Assembly (NCBI GenBank): GCA_964511945.1 | Contig: CAZEHO010000002.1 | Span: forward strand, 62,001-126,000 | From: CAZEHO01 sp964511945 | GTDB taxonomy: Bacteria; Actinomycetota; Acidimicrobiia; Spongiisociales; UBA11373 | DNA length: 64,000 nucleotides | Direction: 5' to 3' | In this document: piece after piece, positions 40,946 through 49,133 of the stretch | Position numbering within the stretch: the stretch's first letter is position 1 | How the letters are laid out: each line of letters opens with the position of its first letter | Translations under genes and position numbers: made by a program | Notes under the pieces: generated by a model | The model's input: the letters and a program-made list of their open reading frames with translations, nothing else | The model's database searches: none | What the model was told of the DNA's origin: nothing

Positions 40946-43057
40946 ATGAGTTTCGTCTACTCCTTCGATCATCCGCACGACGGCCCCCGTTCCGAGGTGG
41001 CTACCGTCGTCGGCGGCAAGGGCGCCAACCTCGCCATCATGACCACGCAACTCGACCTGCCGGTCCCGCCGGGGTTCACCATCACCACCGACGCCTGCAG
41101 GGCCTATCTCGATGGGGGATGGCCCGAGGGTCTGGATGAGCAGATTCGGGAGCACATCGAGCGTCTCGAAGCGGCAGTCGGCCGCCGGTTCGGTGATCCG
41201 GCCGACCCGCTGCTGGTGAGCGTCCGGTCAGGGGCGCCGGTCTCGATGCCGGGGATGATGGACACCATTCTCAACCTGGGGCTCAACGACTCAACCACCG
41301 CCGGACTCGCCGCCGCCACCGGTGATGAGGATTTCGCCGGGTCGTGCCGCGAGCGGCTGAACACGATGTACACCGAGATCGTCGGATCTGCTGAAGTCCC
41401 TGAGGATCCGTGGGCTCAGCTGCGTGGTGCCGTCGAGGCCGTGTTCCGGTCCTGGAACAGCCAGCGGGCACAGAGCTACCGGGAGCGCGAGGGAATCCCG
41501 GAGGATCTCGGGACTGCGGTCAATGTGCAAACGATGGTCTTCGGCAATCTCGGCGAGAACTCGGGGACCGGTGTGCTGTTCACCCGCAATCCGGCAAACG
41601 GTGAGAACCGCCCGTTTGGGGACGTGATCTTCGACGCTCAGGGTGAGGACGTCGTGGCCGGGACCCACCCGACCGAGGACATCATGGTTCTCAACGAGCA
41701 GATGCCCGAGATCGCTGCTGAGCTGTGGTCCTACTCGGATCGCCTCGATCGCCACTTCGCCGACATGTCGGACATCGAGTTCACCATCGAGCGGGGCAAA
41801 TTGTGGCTGCTCCAGGTACGGATCGGCAAACGAAGCCCGCAGGCGGCGCTTCGGATCGCCATCGAGATGGCGGACGATGACACCTTCCCGCTCACGAAGG
41901 CCGAGGCCGTGGAGCGGGTAGCCGAGCTGCTGGTCGATCCGCCTCGCTCCGCCGGGGAGCGAACGGGTGACGCTCCGGCGCTCACCACTGCCCTGGCGGC
42001 GTCGCCGGGCGTCGCGGCAGGGCGGATCGTCACCTCGCCGGAGGCGGCGGTCACCATGGCCGAAGAGGGTGACGTCATCCTGGTCCGTCGAGAGACCTCT
42101 CCCGACGACATCCACGGCATGGCTGCCGCGGTCGGCATCCTGACCTCGACCGGCGGACTTGCCTGCCACGCAGCCGTGGTCGCTCGTGGCTGGGGGATTC
42201 CCGCGGTGGTCGGCGCCACCGAGATCGCCGTCGGTGACGACGCCGTCACGGTCGCGGGACGGCCGTTCGCCGTCGGCGACGAAATCACTGTCGACGGTTC
42301 GACCGGCGAGGTCTTCGCCGGTGCGATCGCCAGCTCTGCCGGGATCCTCCCGGATGCGGCCACACTGCTGGAGTGGGCGGCCGAACTGGGCATCGAGATC
42401 GGCGGCGATGCCGCCTCCGGTGCTTCCGACCAAGGAGGAGCGATGCTCACGGTCGACACGGTGCTGCGGGCACTCGTCATCAAGGGATTTGTCATGCCCA
42501 GCGGGCTGGCTCCCAGCGTCTTCGCTTCGGAGGAGGCGACCGCCGAGGTCCTCGAGCAACTGGCCGGGGACGGCCTGGTCGAGATGACCGGCCCGATGTT
42601 CAGGATCTCCGACGCCGGGAAGGCCCGGGGGATGAAGATCATCGCTGCCGATCGTGAGGCCTGGGGAGCGGGCAACGCCGAGGCAGCCCTCGACGCGTTC
42701 CTTCCCTTCGACCTGCGGATGAAGGAGGTCGTCACCGCCTGGCAGATGCGCGAGGTCGACGGCCAGCAGGTCCCCAACGACCACAGCGACGCCGAGTACG
42801 ACCAGTCGGTGATGGACAAGCTCGGTGCCCTGGTTGCCGATGCCGATACGTGGCTCGGTGATCTCGAGGGGTCACCGCTCGATCGGTATCGCAAGCGCCT
42901 CCAGGCAGCCTGGGAGAAGGTGCTCGGCGGCGACGAGCAGTACATCGCCTTTCCGATGGTCGACAGCTACCACAACGTGTGGTTCGAACTCCACGAGGAC
43001 TTGATCCTGCTCGCCGGGCGCAGTCGGGAGGACGAGGTCGCAGCGGGGCGCGCCTAG
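40946..43057 (+). CDS. Pyruvate phosphate dikinase-like protein without the PEP/pyruvate barrel
   Basis: A 703-residue protein. Residues 1-330 are the ATP-grasp part of PPDK (GGKGANLAIM, VSVRSGAPVSMPGMMDTILNLGLND, TGVLFTRNPANGE). Residues about 345-460 are the swivel domain with predicted phosphohistidine His408 (STGGLACHAAVVARGWGIP). The C-terminal TIM barrel of true PPDK (about 340 residues) is absent. In its place residues about 478-703 look like a winged-helix segment (IKGFVMPSGLAPSVFASEEATAEVLEQL) and a helical tail. It could phosphorylate a substrate other than pyruvate, or hand phosphate to a partner. ATG 40946 is chosen over GTG 40937. It ends overlapping the next stop by 4 bp. Confidence 0.85.
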   Translation: MSFVYSFDHPHDGPRSEVATVVGGKGANLAIMTTQLDLPVPPGFTITTDACRAYLDGGWPEGLDEQIREHIERLEAAVGRRFGDPADPLLVSVRSGAPVSMPGMMDTILNLGLNDSTTAGLAAATGDEDFAGSCRERLNTMYTEIVGSAEVPEDPWAQLRGAVEAVFRSWNSQRAQSYREREGIPEDLGTAVNVQTMVFGNLGENSGTGVLFTRNPANGENRPFGDVIFDAQGEDVVAGTHPTEDIMVLNEQMPEIAAELWSYSDRLDRHFADMSDIEFTIERGKLWLLQVRIGKRSPQAALRIAIEMADDDTFPLTKAEAVERVAELLVDPPRSAGERTGDAPALTTALAASPGVAAGRIVTSPEAAVTMAEEGDVILVRRETSPDDIHGMAAAVGILTSTGGLACHAAVVARGWGIPAVVGATEIAVGDDAVTVAGRPFAVGDEITVDGSTGEVFAGAIASSAGILPDAATLLEWAAELGIEIGGDAASGASDQGGAMLTVDTVLRALVIKGFVMPSGLAPSVFASEEATAEVLEQLAGDGLVEMTGPMFRISDAGKARGMKIIAADREAWGAGNAEAALDAFLPFDLRMKEVVTAWQMREVDGQQVPNDHSDAEYDQSVMDKLGALVADADTWLGDLEGSPLDRYRKRLQAAWEKVLGGDEQYIAFPMVDSYHNVWFELHEDLILLAGRSREDEVAAGRA

Positions 43058-44283
43058 CGCCGGACTTCGGCGACCGGCGTTTCTTCGCCCGCGCCGCGGG
43101 CGACGATCCTCTGGATCCAGGCGAGAAGGAGCAGTCCGAAGGCGATCGCGCTGCCGACCACCCAGATCATGGACTCCGGCCCCTGTCGCTCGAACAGTTG
43201 GCCGACCAGCCACGGTAGTGACATCGAACCCAGACCGGCGCCGACGATGAACAGCGACATCACGCCCCCGGTGATCGGCAGGTGTTCTTCTGCGAAGTTG
43301 ATGCAGCTGGCGAACACCGAGGCCACTGCGATGCCGAACAGTGCGGTCCCGATCCACACCGATGGTGTCCAATCGGAGAGTGCTGCGATGAACCCGAGGG
43401 CTGCGCCGGCCACCACCAGGTCGATCGCCACCATCGAGCGGGCGGACAGCCGAAGTGAGAGCGGCACCGCGATCAGCCGACCAACCACAAGGCCGCCCCA
43501 GAAGACCGAGTTGAGGACGCGAGCCGTGGTTTCGCCGCCGATTTCGAGTTCCTCGGCGTAGTTGAAGATCCAACCCCCGAACCCGAGTTCTGCGCCGACG
43601 TGGGTGAAGAACAGGAGCACCATGAGCCCGAGAAAGAGGGTGTGACGCCGAATGACTCCAATCCCGGAGGCGGCCTCGGCGGTCTGGGCCGGCTGGTCGG
43701 GATCGGGGACTCGGGCCAGCCACAGCGCCACCGGCACCATGAGCACCGCGAACAGCCAGTAGGTGTCCGCTGCGTCTCCGGCGATAGCGTCGTAGCGATC
43801 GATGAGCAGCGGCGCCAGGAACGCCCCGACACCGAATGAAAGGTGAAGTGCATTCATGTACGGCGCCACCTCGCGCCGGAAGAGCCAAACCAGGAGGGTG
43901 TTGCCCCCGACGTCGACGAGACCCAGAGGAACCCCCACAGCGGAGAAGGCCACCGCGAGCAACCACAGCGATCCGAGCGCCGGGATCAACGCGGTGAAAC
44001 CGGCGGCGACCGCCAGTGACAGTGCCATCGTCCGGCTGCCGTGGAATCGGCCGTAGACCCGTCCGGCGAGCAGCGACCCGATCAGGTACCCCAGAGAGTT
44101 GGCGGTGAACAGGACACTGATCTGTTCGGTGGTCGACCCGCTTTGTTCTCCAAGAGCGTCGAGTGTCGGCCCGATCGAAGCGACGATGAAACCTTCGAGA
44201 AGGATCGCGGCGAAGAACGCGTACGCGATCTTCCGCTTCCCGGCGATCTCGTACTGCGACGGCAGCGCGCCGGCCCGGCCCAT
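43054..44283 (-). CDS. Major facilitator superfamily transporter
   Basis: A 409-residue 12-helix MFS protein resembling the fucose/sugar-permease branch (FFAAILLEGFIVASIGPTLDALGEQSGSTTEQIS at the start, GVPLGLVDVGGNTLLVWLF mid-protein, as in FucP-like carriers). It is on the same strand as the MBL-to-cupin gene set but separated from it by a very strong hairpin. It converges with the PPDK-like gene; the two stops share CTAG. Confidence 0.8.
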   Translation of the reverse strand: MGRAGALPSQYEIAGKRKIAYAFFAAILLEGFIVASIGPTLDALGEQSGSTTEQISVLFTANSLGYLIGSLLAGRVYGRFHGSRTMALSLAVAAGFTALIPALGSLWLLAVAFSAVGVPLGLVDVGGNTLLVWLFRREVAPYMNALHLSFGVGAFLAPLLIDRYDAIAGDAADTYWLFAVLMVPVALWLARVPDPDQPAQTAEAASGIGVIRRHTLFLGLMVLLFFTHVGAELGFGGWIFNYAEELEIGGETTARVLNSVFWGGLVVGRLIAVPLSLRLSARSMVAIDLVVAGAALGFIAALSDWTPSVWIGTALFGIAVASVFASCINFAEEHLPITGGVMSLFIVGAGLGSMSLPWLVGQLFERQGPESMIWVVGSAIAFGLLLLAWIQRIVARGAGEETPVAEVRR

Positions 44284-44299
44284 GTCCCCCCTTGGAAGG

Positions 44300-44327
44300 C
44301 GGGGCCCCGGAGATCTCCGGGGCCCCG
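44300..44327 (-). terminator. Perfect 28-bp palindromic hairpin after the MBL-fold gene
   Basis: A 14-bp stem without a real loop (CGGGGCCCCGGAGA and its complement). It lies 6 bp beyond the MBL-fold stop, and 16 bp before the next MFS start. It should end or strongly reduce the cupin-transketolase-SDR-MBL transcript. It has no T tract. Confidence 0.7.
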
Positions 44328-44333
44328 AACGGC

Positions 44334-45191
44334 CTACTTGACTGCAGTGGCCTTGTCGTACAACGAGCCGGCGTTGAGCGTCAGGATGTGACTCATCATG
44401 TAACCCTGGCCGATGTCGACCGGGTAGCGCTCCTCGAAGGGCACCCGTTCGACGGTCTCTTCCCGGGACCACCCGGCGGCCACCGCGTCGGCAACGTAGG
44501 TGACCCAGTCGAGGAGATTGGCGCGCTGCACGTCGAGGTACTTCTTGTCCGTGACCGGACCGTGCCCCGGGCAGATCGTGTCGAAGTCGAGTTCGCGGAT
44601 GCGCTCCAGCGCGGCCAGCCAGCCGTCGACGTCCGAGGCCATCAGCCAGGTCTGGCACTCGCTGAAGATCGTGTCTCCGGTGAAGATCACACGCTGGTCC
44701 GGCACGTAGATCGTGGCCTGACCGGGAGTGTGGCCCGGGGTGTGCAGCACCTGGAACACGGTGTCGCCCACCCGCAGTTCGACATCGCCGGTGAACACGA
44801 TCTCGGGCCGGTTCATGTCGGCTTCGTAGACATCACGGTCCGGGAAGATCGCGGCGCCTTCGGGGTCGTCCGTCGGGATGGCTTCCGCGGCGTAGGCGAA
44901 TGGATCGAGATCCGGACCGACCACCATGAAGTTGTCGTCGACGCCCTGGTGGGCCATGACCGGGAAATCACCCTTGAAGTAGTAGTTCCCGAAGATGTGA
45001 TCGACGTGGTGCTCGGTGTTGATCAGATACCGGAGCGGGCCGTGCTCTTCGGCCTGCTTCCGCATCTCCACCGCTTTGGTCGGAAGCTGCGGAGTGTCGA
45101 TCACGACGACCCCGTCCGACGTCACGACGAAGCTGGGGTTGCACCCCCGGATCGTCGTATCGGTGAAGACCTTGTCGGTCACTTGCTGCAT
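44334..45191 (-). CDS. MBL-fold metallo-hydrolase
   Basis: A 285-residue metallo-beta-lactamase-fold hydrolase from ATG 45191, which follows GGGAGGAG; a longer frame to 45209 has no ribosome site. Metal motifs are NTEHHVDHIFGN (HxHxDH variant with HHVDH), HTPGHTPGQ, FTGDTIFS and a final CPGHGPV. Members include glyoxalase II, lactonase-like and quinoprotein-linked hydrolases. Here it closes a likely operon that begins at the cupin gene. A thioester or lactone substrate is plausible. Confidence 0.83.
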   Translation of the reverse strand: MQQVTDKVFTDTTIRGCNPSFVVTSDGVVVIDTPQLPTKAVEMRKQAEEHGPLRYLINTEHHVDHIFGNYYFKGDFPVMAHQGVDDNFMVVGPDLDPFAYAAEAIPTDDPEGAAIFPDRDVYEADMNRPEIVFTGDVELRVGDTVFQVLHTPGHTPGQATIYVPDQRVIFTGDTIFSECQTWLMASDVDGWLAALERIRELDFDTICPGHGPVTDKKYLDVQRANLLDWVTYVADAVAAGWSREETVERVPFEERYPVDIGQGYMMSHILTLNAGSLYDKATAVK

Positions 45192-45254
45192 GGTCACTCC
45201 TCCCGGCACCGCGGCCGATCTTCCGGAATCTGTTGATTGCTCTGTGGGCTCACC

Positions 45255-46040
45255 CTATTGCGTCGCCGTCAAGCCTCCGTCGATCGTGAGGATCTGGCCG
45301 GTCACGAAGCCGGATGCCGCCGAGGCAAACAGAAGCACCGGACCGAGGAGATCCTCGGGCTGGCCGACCCGGCCCAGTGGGACCCTGGCGAGCAGACCGG
45401 CCTTGAAGTCCGGGTCGTCGAGCAGCATCGCTACCTGCGGCGTATCCACGAAGGTCGGGGAGATGGCGTTGACGGTGATGTTGTACTTCGCCCACTCGGT
45501 GGCCCACTGGCGGGTCAGCGAGTTGATCGCACCCTTGGCGGCGACGTACGCCGAATACCCGGCATTGATGCCGAGCTGACCTCGCACCGACGAGATGTTG
45601 ATGACCTTGCCGCCTTCACCCTGTTCGACCATGGCGCTGACGGCGGCCTGGGTGGCGAAGAGCGTGGTGGTCAGGTTGAGGTCCATGATCCAGTCCCACT
45701 CGGGAACCGGATACTCCTGGGCCTCGAAGAGCACCTTGCCGGCGCCGCCCCCGATGGCGTTGAGGATGATGTCGATGCGTCCGAAGTGGCCCCTCACCTC
45801 GGCGATGGCCCGGTCGGCGTCCTCCTTGTCGGTGAGATCCGCCGCGATCGACAGCGGCCGCTTGCCCTGGGTGGCGATCAGGTCGCAGGCTTCCTTCATC
45901 GCCGATCCCGAGCGATCGATGATGGCGATGTCGGCGCCCGCTTCACACATACCGGCGGCGAGCTTGGAGCCGATTCCGCCGCCGCCGCCAGGGACGATGG
46001 CGACCTTCCCCTCCAGGCTGAAGAGGTCCGTATAACCCAT
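45255..46040 (-). CDS. Short-chain dehydrogenase/reductase
   Basis: A 261-residue classical SDR. The cofactor loop reads PGGGGGIGSKLA, with an Asp (AIIDRS) that favours NAD. The catalytic set is Ser in NISSVRG and Tyr/Lys in YSAYVAAKGA. DGGLTATQ is the C-terminal end. It resembles gluconate 5-dehydrogenase and 3-oxoacyl reductase relatives. It is 23 bp after the transketolase pair, so oxidation of a sugar or sugar acid before or after the ketol transfer is likely, but not shown. Confidence 0.87.
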   Translation of the reverse strand: MGYTDLFSLEGKVAIVPGGGGGIGSKLAAGMCEAGADIAIIDRSGSAMKEACDLIATQGKRPLSIAADLTDKEDADRAIAEVRGHFGRIDIILNAIGGGAGKVLFEAQEYPVPEWDWIMDLNLTTTLFATQAAVSAMVEQGEGGKVINISSVRGQLGINAGYSAYVAAKGAINSLTRQWATEWAKYNITVNAISPTFVDTPQVAMLLDDPDFKAGLLARVPLGRVGQPEDLLGPVLLFASAASGFVTGQILTIDGGLTATQ

Positions 46041-46063
46041 GAACGGTCCTTTCCGTGTTCTTG

Positions 46064-47008
46064 CTAGCGGCCCTTGACGAGCGACCGGATATCGGCCGCG
46101 GTCTTGTCGATCGAAATACCGTACTTCTCGAGCAGTTGGTCGTTGGGTCCCGACTCGCCGAAGATGTCGGCGAGGCCGAGGCGCTTCACAGGCACCGGGT
46201 AGCGGTCCGACAGCGTTTCCGCCACCGCTCCGCCCAGCCCGCCGATGATCGTGTGCTCTTCGGTGGTGATCACGAACCCGGTCTTCTCTGCCGCCTCGAC
46301 GATGGCGTCGGTATCCAGCGGCTTGATCGTCGGGACGTGGACCAGGTGCACGTCGATGCCCTCTTCGGCGAGGATCTCGGCGGCCTCGTAGGCACGAGTG
46401 GTCTGCACGCCGGTGGAGAAGACGGTGACGTCGCTGCCCTCGCGCACCACGGTCGTCCTGCCGATCTCAAACGTGTGCGAGTCATCGAAGAGGATCGCGG
46501 TGTTCGGCCGGGTCAGCCGCAGGTATACCGGGCCGTCGTACTCGTTGGCGGCCTTGACGGCGAGGCGGGCCTCCACCTCATCGGCGGGCGCAATGACCAC
46601 CATGTTTGCCATGGCACGCATGATCGCCACGTCGTCGAATATCAAATGGGTCTTGCCGGTCATGCCGGCGAGGAGACCGGCGTAGGCGCCGGTGATCTTG
46701 ACGTTCAGCTTCGGCTGCGCAATGAGCACCCGGATGGAGTCGAGCGCCCGAGCCACCGAGAAGCAGGCGAACGTGGAGACCCAGGGAACCAGCCCGACGG
46801 TTGCCATGCCGGCGGCCGTGCCGAGCAGGTTCTGTTCGGCGATCCCCATCTGATAGAAGCGATCGGGGTGGGCGGCTTCGAAGATGTCGGCCCGTGTCGA
46901 GCTGCCGAGATCACCGTCGAGCACGACCAATCGTGGATCCGTCTTGCCGAACTCTGCGAGCGCTTCGCCCCAGGCCACCCGGAGCGCCTTGCCTTCCTTG
47001 AGCTTCAC
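46064..47008 (-). CDS. Transketolase C-terminal subunit
   Basis: A 314-residue protein with the pyrimidine-binding and C-terminal domains of transketolase. The catalytic Glu that activates ThDP is in FYQMGIAEQNLLGTAAG. DGDLGSSTRADIFEAAHPDR starts the domain. It overlaps the N-terminal subunit gene by 4 bp. The split form is normal in archaea and found in several bacterial lineages. The enzyme moves two-carbon units between sugar phosphates. Confidence 0.9.
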   Translation of the reverse strand: MKLKEGKALRVAWGEALAEFGKTDPRLVVLDGDLGSSTRADIFEAAHPDRFYQMGIAEQNLLGTAAGMATVGLVPWVSTFACFSVARALDSIRVLIAQPKLNVKITGAYAGLLAGMTGKTHLIFDDVAIMRAMANMVVIAPADEVEARLAVKAANEYDGPVYLRLTRPNTAILFDDSHTFEIGRTTVVREGSDVTVFSTGVQTTRAYEAAEILAEEGIDVHLVHVPTIKPLDTDAIVEAAEKTGFVITTEEHTIIGGLGGAVAETLSDRYPVPVKRLGLADIFGESGPNDQLLEKYGISIDKTAADIRSLVKGR

Positions 47009-47883
47009 GCTGCACCTCCTTCATCCAGTTGGCCCAGTTCGCGCAGCGCGAGTTCGAGCTCTTCGTCGTTTGGCGCCTTGGCATGCCACCTGTAGTCGCC
47101 CTCCATGAAGGAGACGCCCTTGCCCTTGATGGTGTGGGCGATGATCGCCACCGGGCCGTCGGCGGCCTTGGCGTCGGCGACCTTGGCGAGGATGTCGGCC
47201 ATGTCGTGCCCATCCATCTCGAGGGTCTTCCAGCCGAAGGCCGACCAGCGGTCCAACAACTGGGTGCCGGTGTAGGAGGGGAGCCGTTCGGCGACGGTCT
47301 CACCGCGCCAGCCGAACTGCTGGAGCTTGTTGTGGTCGACGATGGCGACGATGTTGTCGAGACCGTACCGCTCGACGACATGAGCGCCTTCCCAAACGAC
47401 GCCTTCGTTGCATTCGCCGTCGCCGAGAATGATGTAGGTCATGAAGTCTTTGCCGGCGGCCTTGGCGCCCATGGCGATGCCGACACCACCGGAGAATCCG
47501 AGTCCCAGCGACCCCGACGACATGTCGATGCCGGGGGTGATCGCCATGTCGGGATGGCCCTGCATCCGCGAATTGATGGCGTCGAATGTGAACAACTCGT
47601 CGGTGGGGAAGTAGCCGCGCATGGCCAGCGCGGTGTAGATGGCGATGGCGCTGTGGCCTTTCGAGAGCACCAGCCGGTCCCGGTCGGGCCAATCCGGTTC
47701 ATCGGGGCGGATATTGAGAATCCGTTGGTAGAGCGCCGTCAGCATGTCGATGACCGAAAGCGGTCCGCCGACATGGCCCCCTTGGGCGTTGTGGATGGCG
47801 CGCAGGATGTGGGCCCTAGCCTGGCTGGCGAGATCCTCGAGCTCGGCCACGTCGGGGCCGGTGAGGCTCGTGTCATTGCTCAC
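47005..47883 (-). CDS. Transketolase N-terminal subunit
   Basis: A 292-residue protein with the diphosphate-binding domain of transketolase. The ThDP motif is GDGECNEGVVWEGAH followed by VAIVDHNKLQ (usual NN is HN). QGGHVGGPLSVIDMLTALYQ and SKGHSAIAIYTAL are class motifs. It needs the adjacent C-terminal subunit. It follows the cupin gene by 27 bp. Confidence 0.9.
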   Translation of the reverse strand: MSNDTSLTGPDVAELEDLASQARAHILRAIHNAQGGHVGGPLSVIDMLTALYQRILNIRPDEPDWPDRDRLVLSKGHSAIAIYTALAMRGYFPTDELFTFDAINSRMQGHPDMAITPGIDMSSGSLGLGFSGGVGIAMGAKAAGKDFMTYIILGDGECNEGVVWEGAHVVERYGLDNIVAIVDHNKLQQFGWRGETVAERLPSYTGTQLLDRWSAFGWKTLEMDGHDMADILAKVADAKAADGPVAIIAHTIKGKGVSFMEGDYRWHAKAPNDEELELALRELGQLDEGGAA

Positions 47884-47910
47884 GGGTTACCTCCAAATGA
47901 GCTCGATGGA

Positions 47911-48279
47911 TTACTCGTCGTCCTTGTTCTCGTACGATCCGGGCACCACCGGCGGCGAGAACGAGGTCACCATCTCCAGCGGCTCGGGGCCGTGGGAGAC
48001 CGTTGCATGGAACTCACCGACCGGGATGTAGACCGAGGTGCCCGGTTCGAGGGGCACCGAACCCTCGGGACCGACCAGTTCGCCCTTGCCGCGGGTAATG
48101 AAAATGATCTCTTCCTGGGTGGGATGGACGTGCCCTTCCGGTGCCGATCCCGGGGGGAATATGGAGTACCCGATCGTCATGTTCTGAGCACCGGTGAACT
48201 CGGGTCCGTGGTACAGGAGCCAGTCACGTCCGGGCAGGTTGATGACCTCGGCTTCGTCGCGTCGAACGGCCTTCAACAT
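47911..48279 (-). CDS. Single-domain cupin protein
   Basis: A 122-residue cupin. Motif 1 is EGHVHPTQEEIIFITRGKGEL (two His and Glu) and motif 2 is SVYIPVGEFHATV (fourth ligand His). The layout suits an isomerase or ligand sensor for sugar acids as well as a dioxygenase. ATG 48279 has GAGGAG upstream. It is the first gene behind operator site 4. Confidence 0.83.
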   Translation of the reverse strand: MLKAVRRDEAEVINLPGRDWLLYHGPEFTGAQNMTIGYSIFPPGSAPEGHVHPTQEEIIFITRGKGELVGPEGSVPLEPGTSVYIPVGEFHATVSHGPEPLEMVTSFSPPVVPGSYENKDDE

Positions 48280-48304
48280 CAGCGTCTCCTCATCGCCGGC
48301 AGCA

Positions 48305-48321
48305 GATCATCGATTATCGAT
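48305..48321. promoter_or_regulatory. Operator-like palindrome, site 4 (cupin-transketolase operon)
   Basis: GATCATCGATTATCGAT. The first 14 bases match the consensus at 13 positions, and, as at site 1, ATCGAT occurs twice around a central T. It is 26 bp before the cupin start and just downstream of the predicted transcription start. Confidence 0.7.
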
Positions 48322-48332
48322 AACTACTCAGA

Positions 48333-48361
48333 ACCATACGCCGCAGGCCCCGTTCAGTCAA
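48333..48361 (-). promoter_or_regulatory. Predicted promoter of the cupin-transketolase operon
   Basis: On the minus strand TTGACT (48361-48356), a 17-bp spacer and TATGGT (48338-48333), placing the start near 48326, next to operator site 4. Confidence 0.6.
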
Positions 48362-48391
48362 CTGGCGCGAGGGGTCACAAACGCCTCCGAA

Positions 48392-48907
48392 TCAGGGGTT
48401 CCGGAGGCCTCCGGGGTGGTCCCCGGCGGCAACGACGCGGGCGACTTCGGCCTCCCAGATCTCGGGGTCGTTCAGCTGTCCGGCGTGGGTCACGGCCATC
48501 TCGATCTGGCGCATGCACGCGGTCCGCCACACGTCGCTTTCGATGAACGCGTCGTGGTCTACGAGCATGTCGTAGCCGGTGAGGGCGTCACAGGTGGTCT
48601 CGGTGAACTCCGTGCGGAACTCCCTGATCAGGTCCTGGGTGAGCAGGCGGGCGGCTTTCTTGGCGTCTCGATGATCGGTGATGCGTTCGCCGGCCAATCT
48701 GCCGATGGCAAGCGCTGCTCCGGTGATGGCGCCGCAGATGCCACCGGTGTAGGCGATCCCGCCGTTGAGCGCCATAGCGGGGGTGGCGTCGCCGGGATTG
48801 TCGAACCCGAAGTGCTCCTGGAGTGCCACCAGGCCGGTCTCGGCACACCCGTAGGTGTTCTCGTCGCGGAGGAAGAGATCGCGAGCCCGAGCAGCAGGGT
48901 CGTTCAC
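48392..48907 (-). CDS. C_GCAxxG_C_C-family protein (putative redox protein)
   Basis: A 171-residue protein with the family Cys pattern: an upstream TYGCAETGLVALQEHFG (here YGCAETG), GGIAYTGGICGAITGAALAIG and a late Cys in ETTCDALTGYD. Family members have a lipid-like helical fold with conserved cysteines and often sit in redox or transport loci; biochemical roles are poorly known. GTG 48907 is chosen because AGGAG lies five bases before it; the frame reaches ATG 48934, but that would run into operator site 5. It has its own operator and ends 113 bp before the cupin start. Confidence 0.8.
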   Translation of the reverse strand: MNDPAARARDLFLRDENTYGCAETGLVALQEHFGFDNPGDATPAMALNGGIAYTGGICGAITGAALAIGRLAGERITDHRDAKKAARLLTQDLIREFRTEFTETTCDALTGYDMLVDHDAFIESDVWRTACMRQIEMAVTHAGQLNDPEIWEAEVARVVAAGDHPGGLRNP

Positions 48908-48938
48908 GTCGTCTCCTATTCCGAGTGGCAGCATTAAC

Positions 48939-48952
48939 GATAATCGATTATC
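48939..48952. promoter_or_regulatory. Operator-like palindrome, site 5 (C_GCAxxG gene)
   Basis: GATAATCGATTATC, identical to site 3 and perfectly palindromic, 31 bp before the GTG start. On the minus strand a weak TTGGTG lies 16 bp from GATAAT, so the operator may contain the -10 box. Confidence 0.75.
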
Positions 48953-49133
48953 ATTGATCGTGCGGTCCCACCAAGGCCCGCTCTGACACACCAGGCGGAC
49001 TGGTCGGATGCGTCACGGTACTCCCGGACGGTGGCGTCTCCCGGTCAGTCCGCTTGGCGCGTTTGGGGCATTCGCCCCTGGATCGGGTGGCCCCCGCTGG
49101 AGACACTGGACACCCCGCAATTGAGGTGTCCGG

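Noticed and set aside
39566..41155. A longer MFS gene reaching 41155
   Set aside because: The extra 118 residues are Arg/Pro/Gly-rich, run through operator site 3 and overlap the PPDK-like gene on the other strand.
44300..44327. The 28-bp GC palindrome as a protein operator
   Set aside because: It lies directly after a stop codon within a same-strand gene run and has no second copy; a terminator hairpin explains it better.
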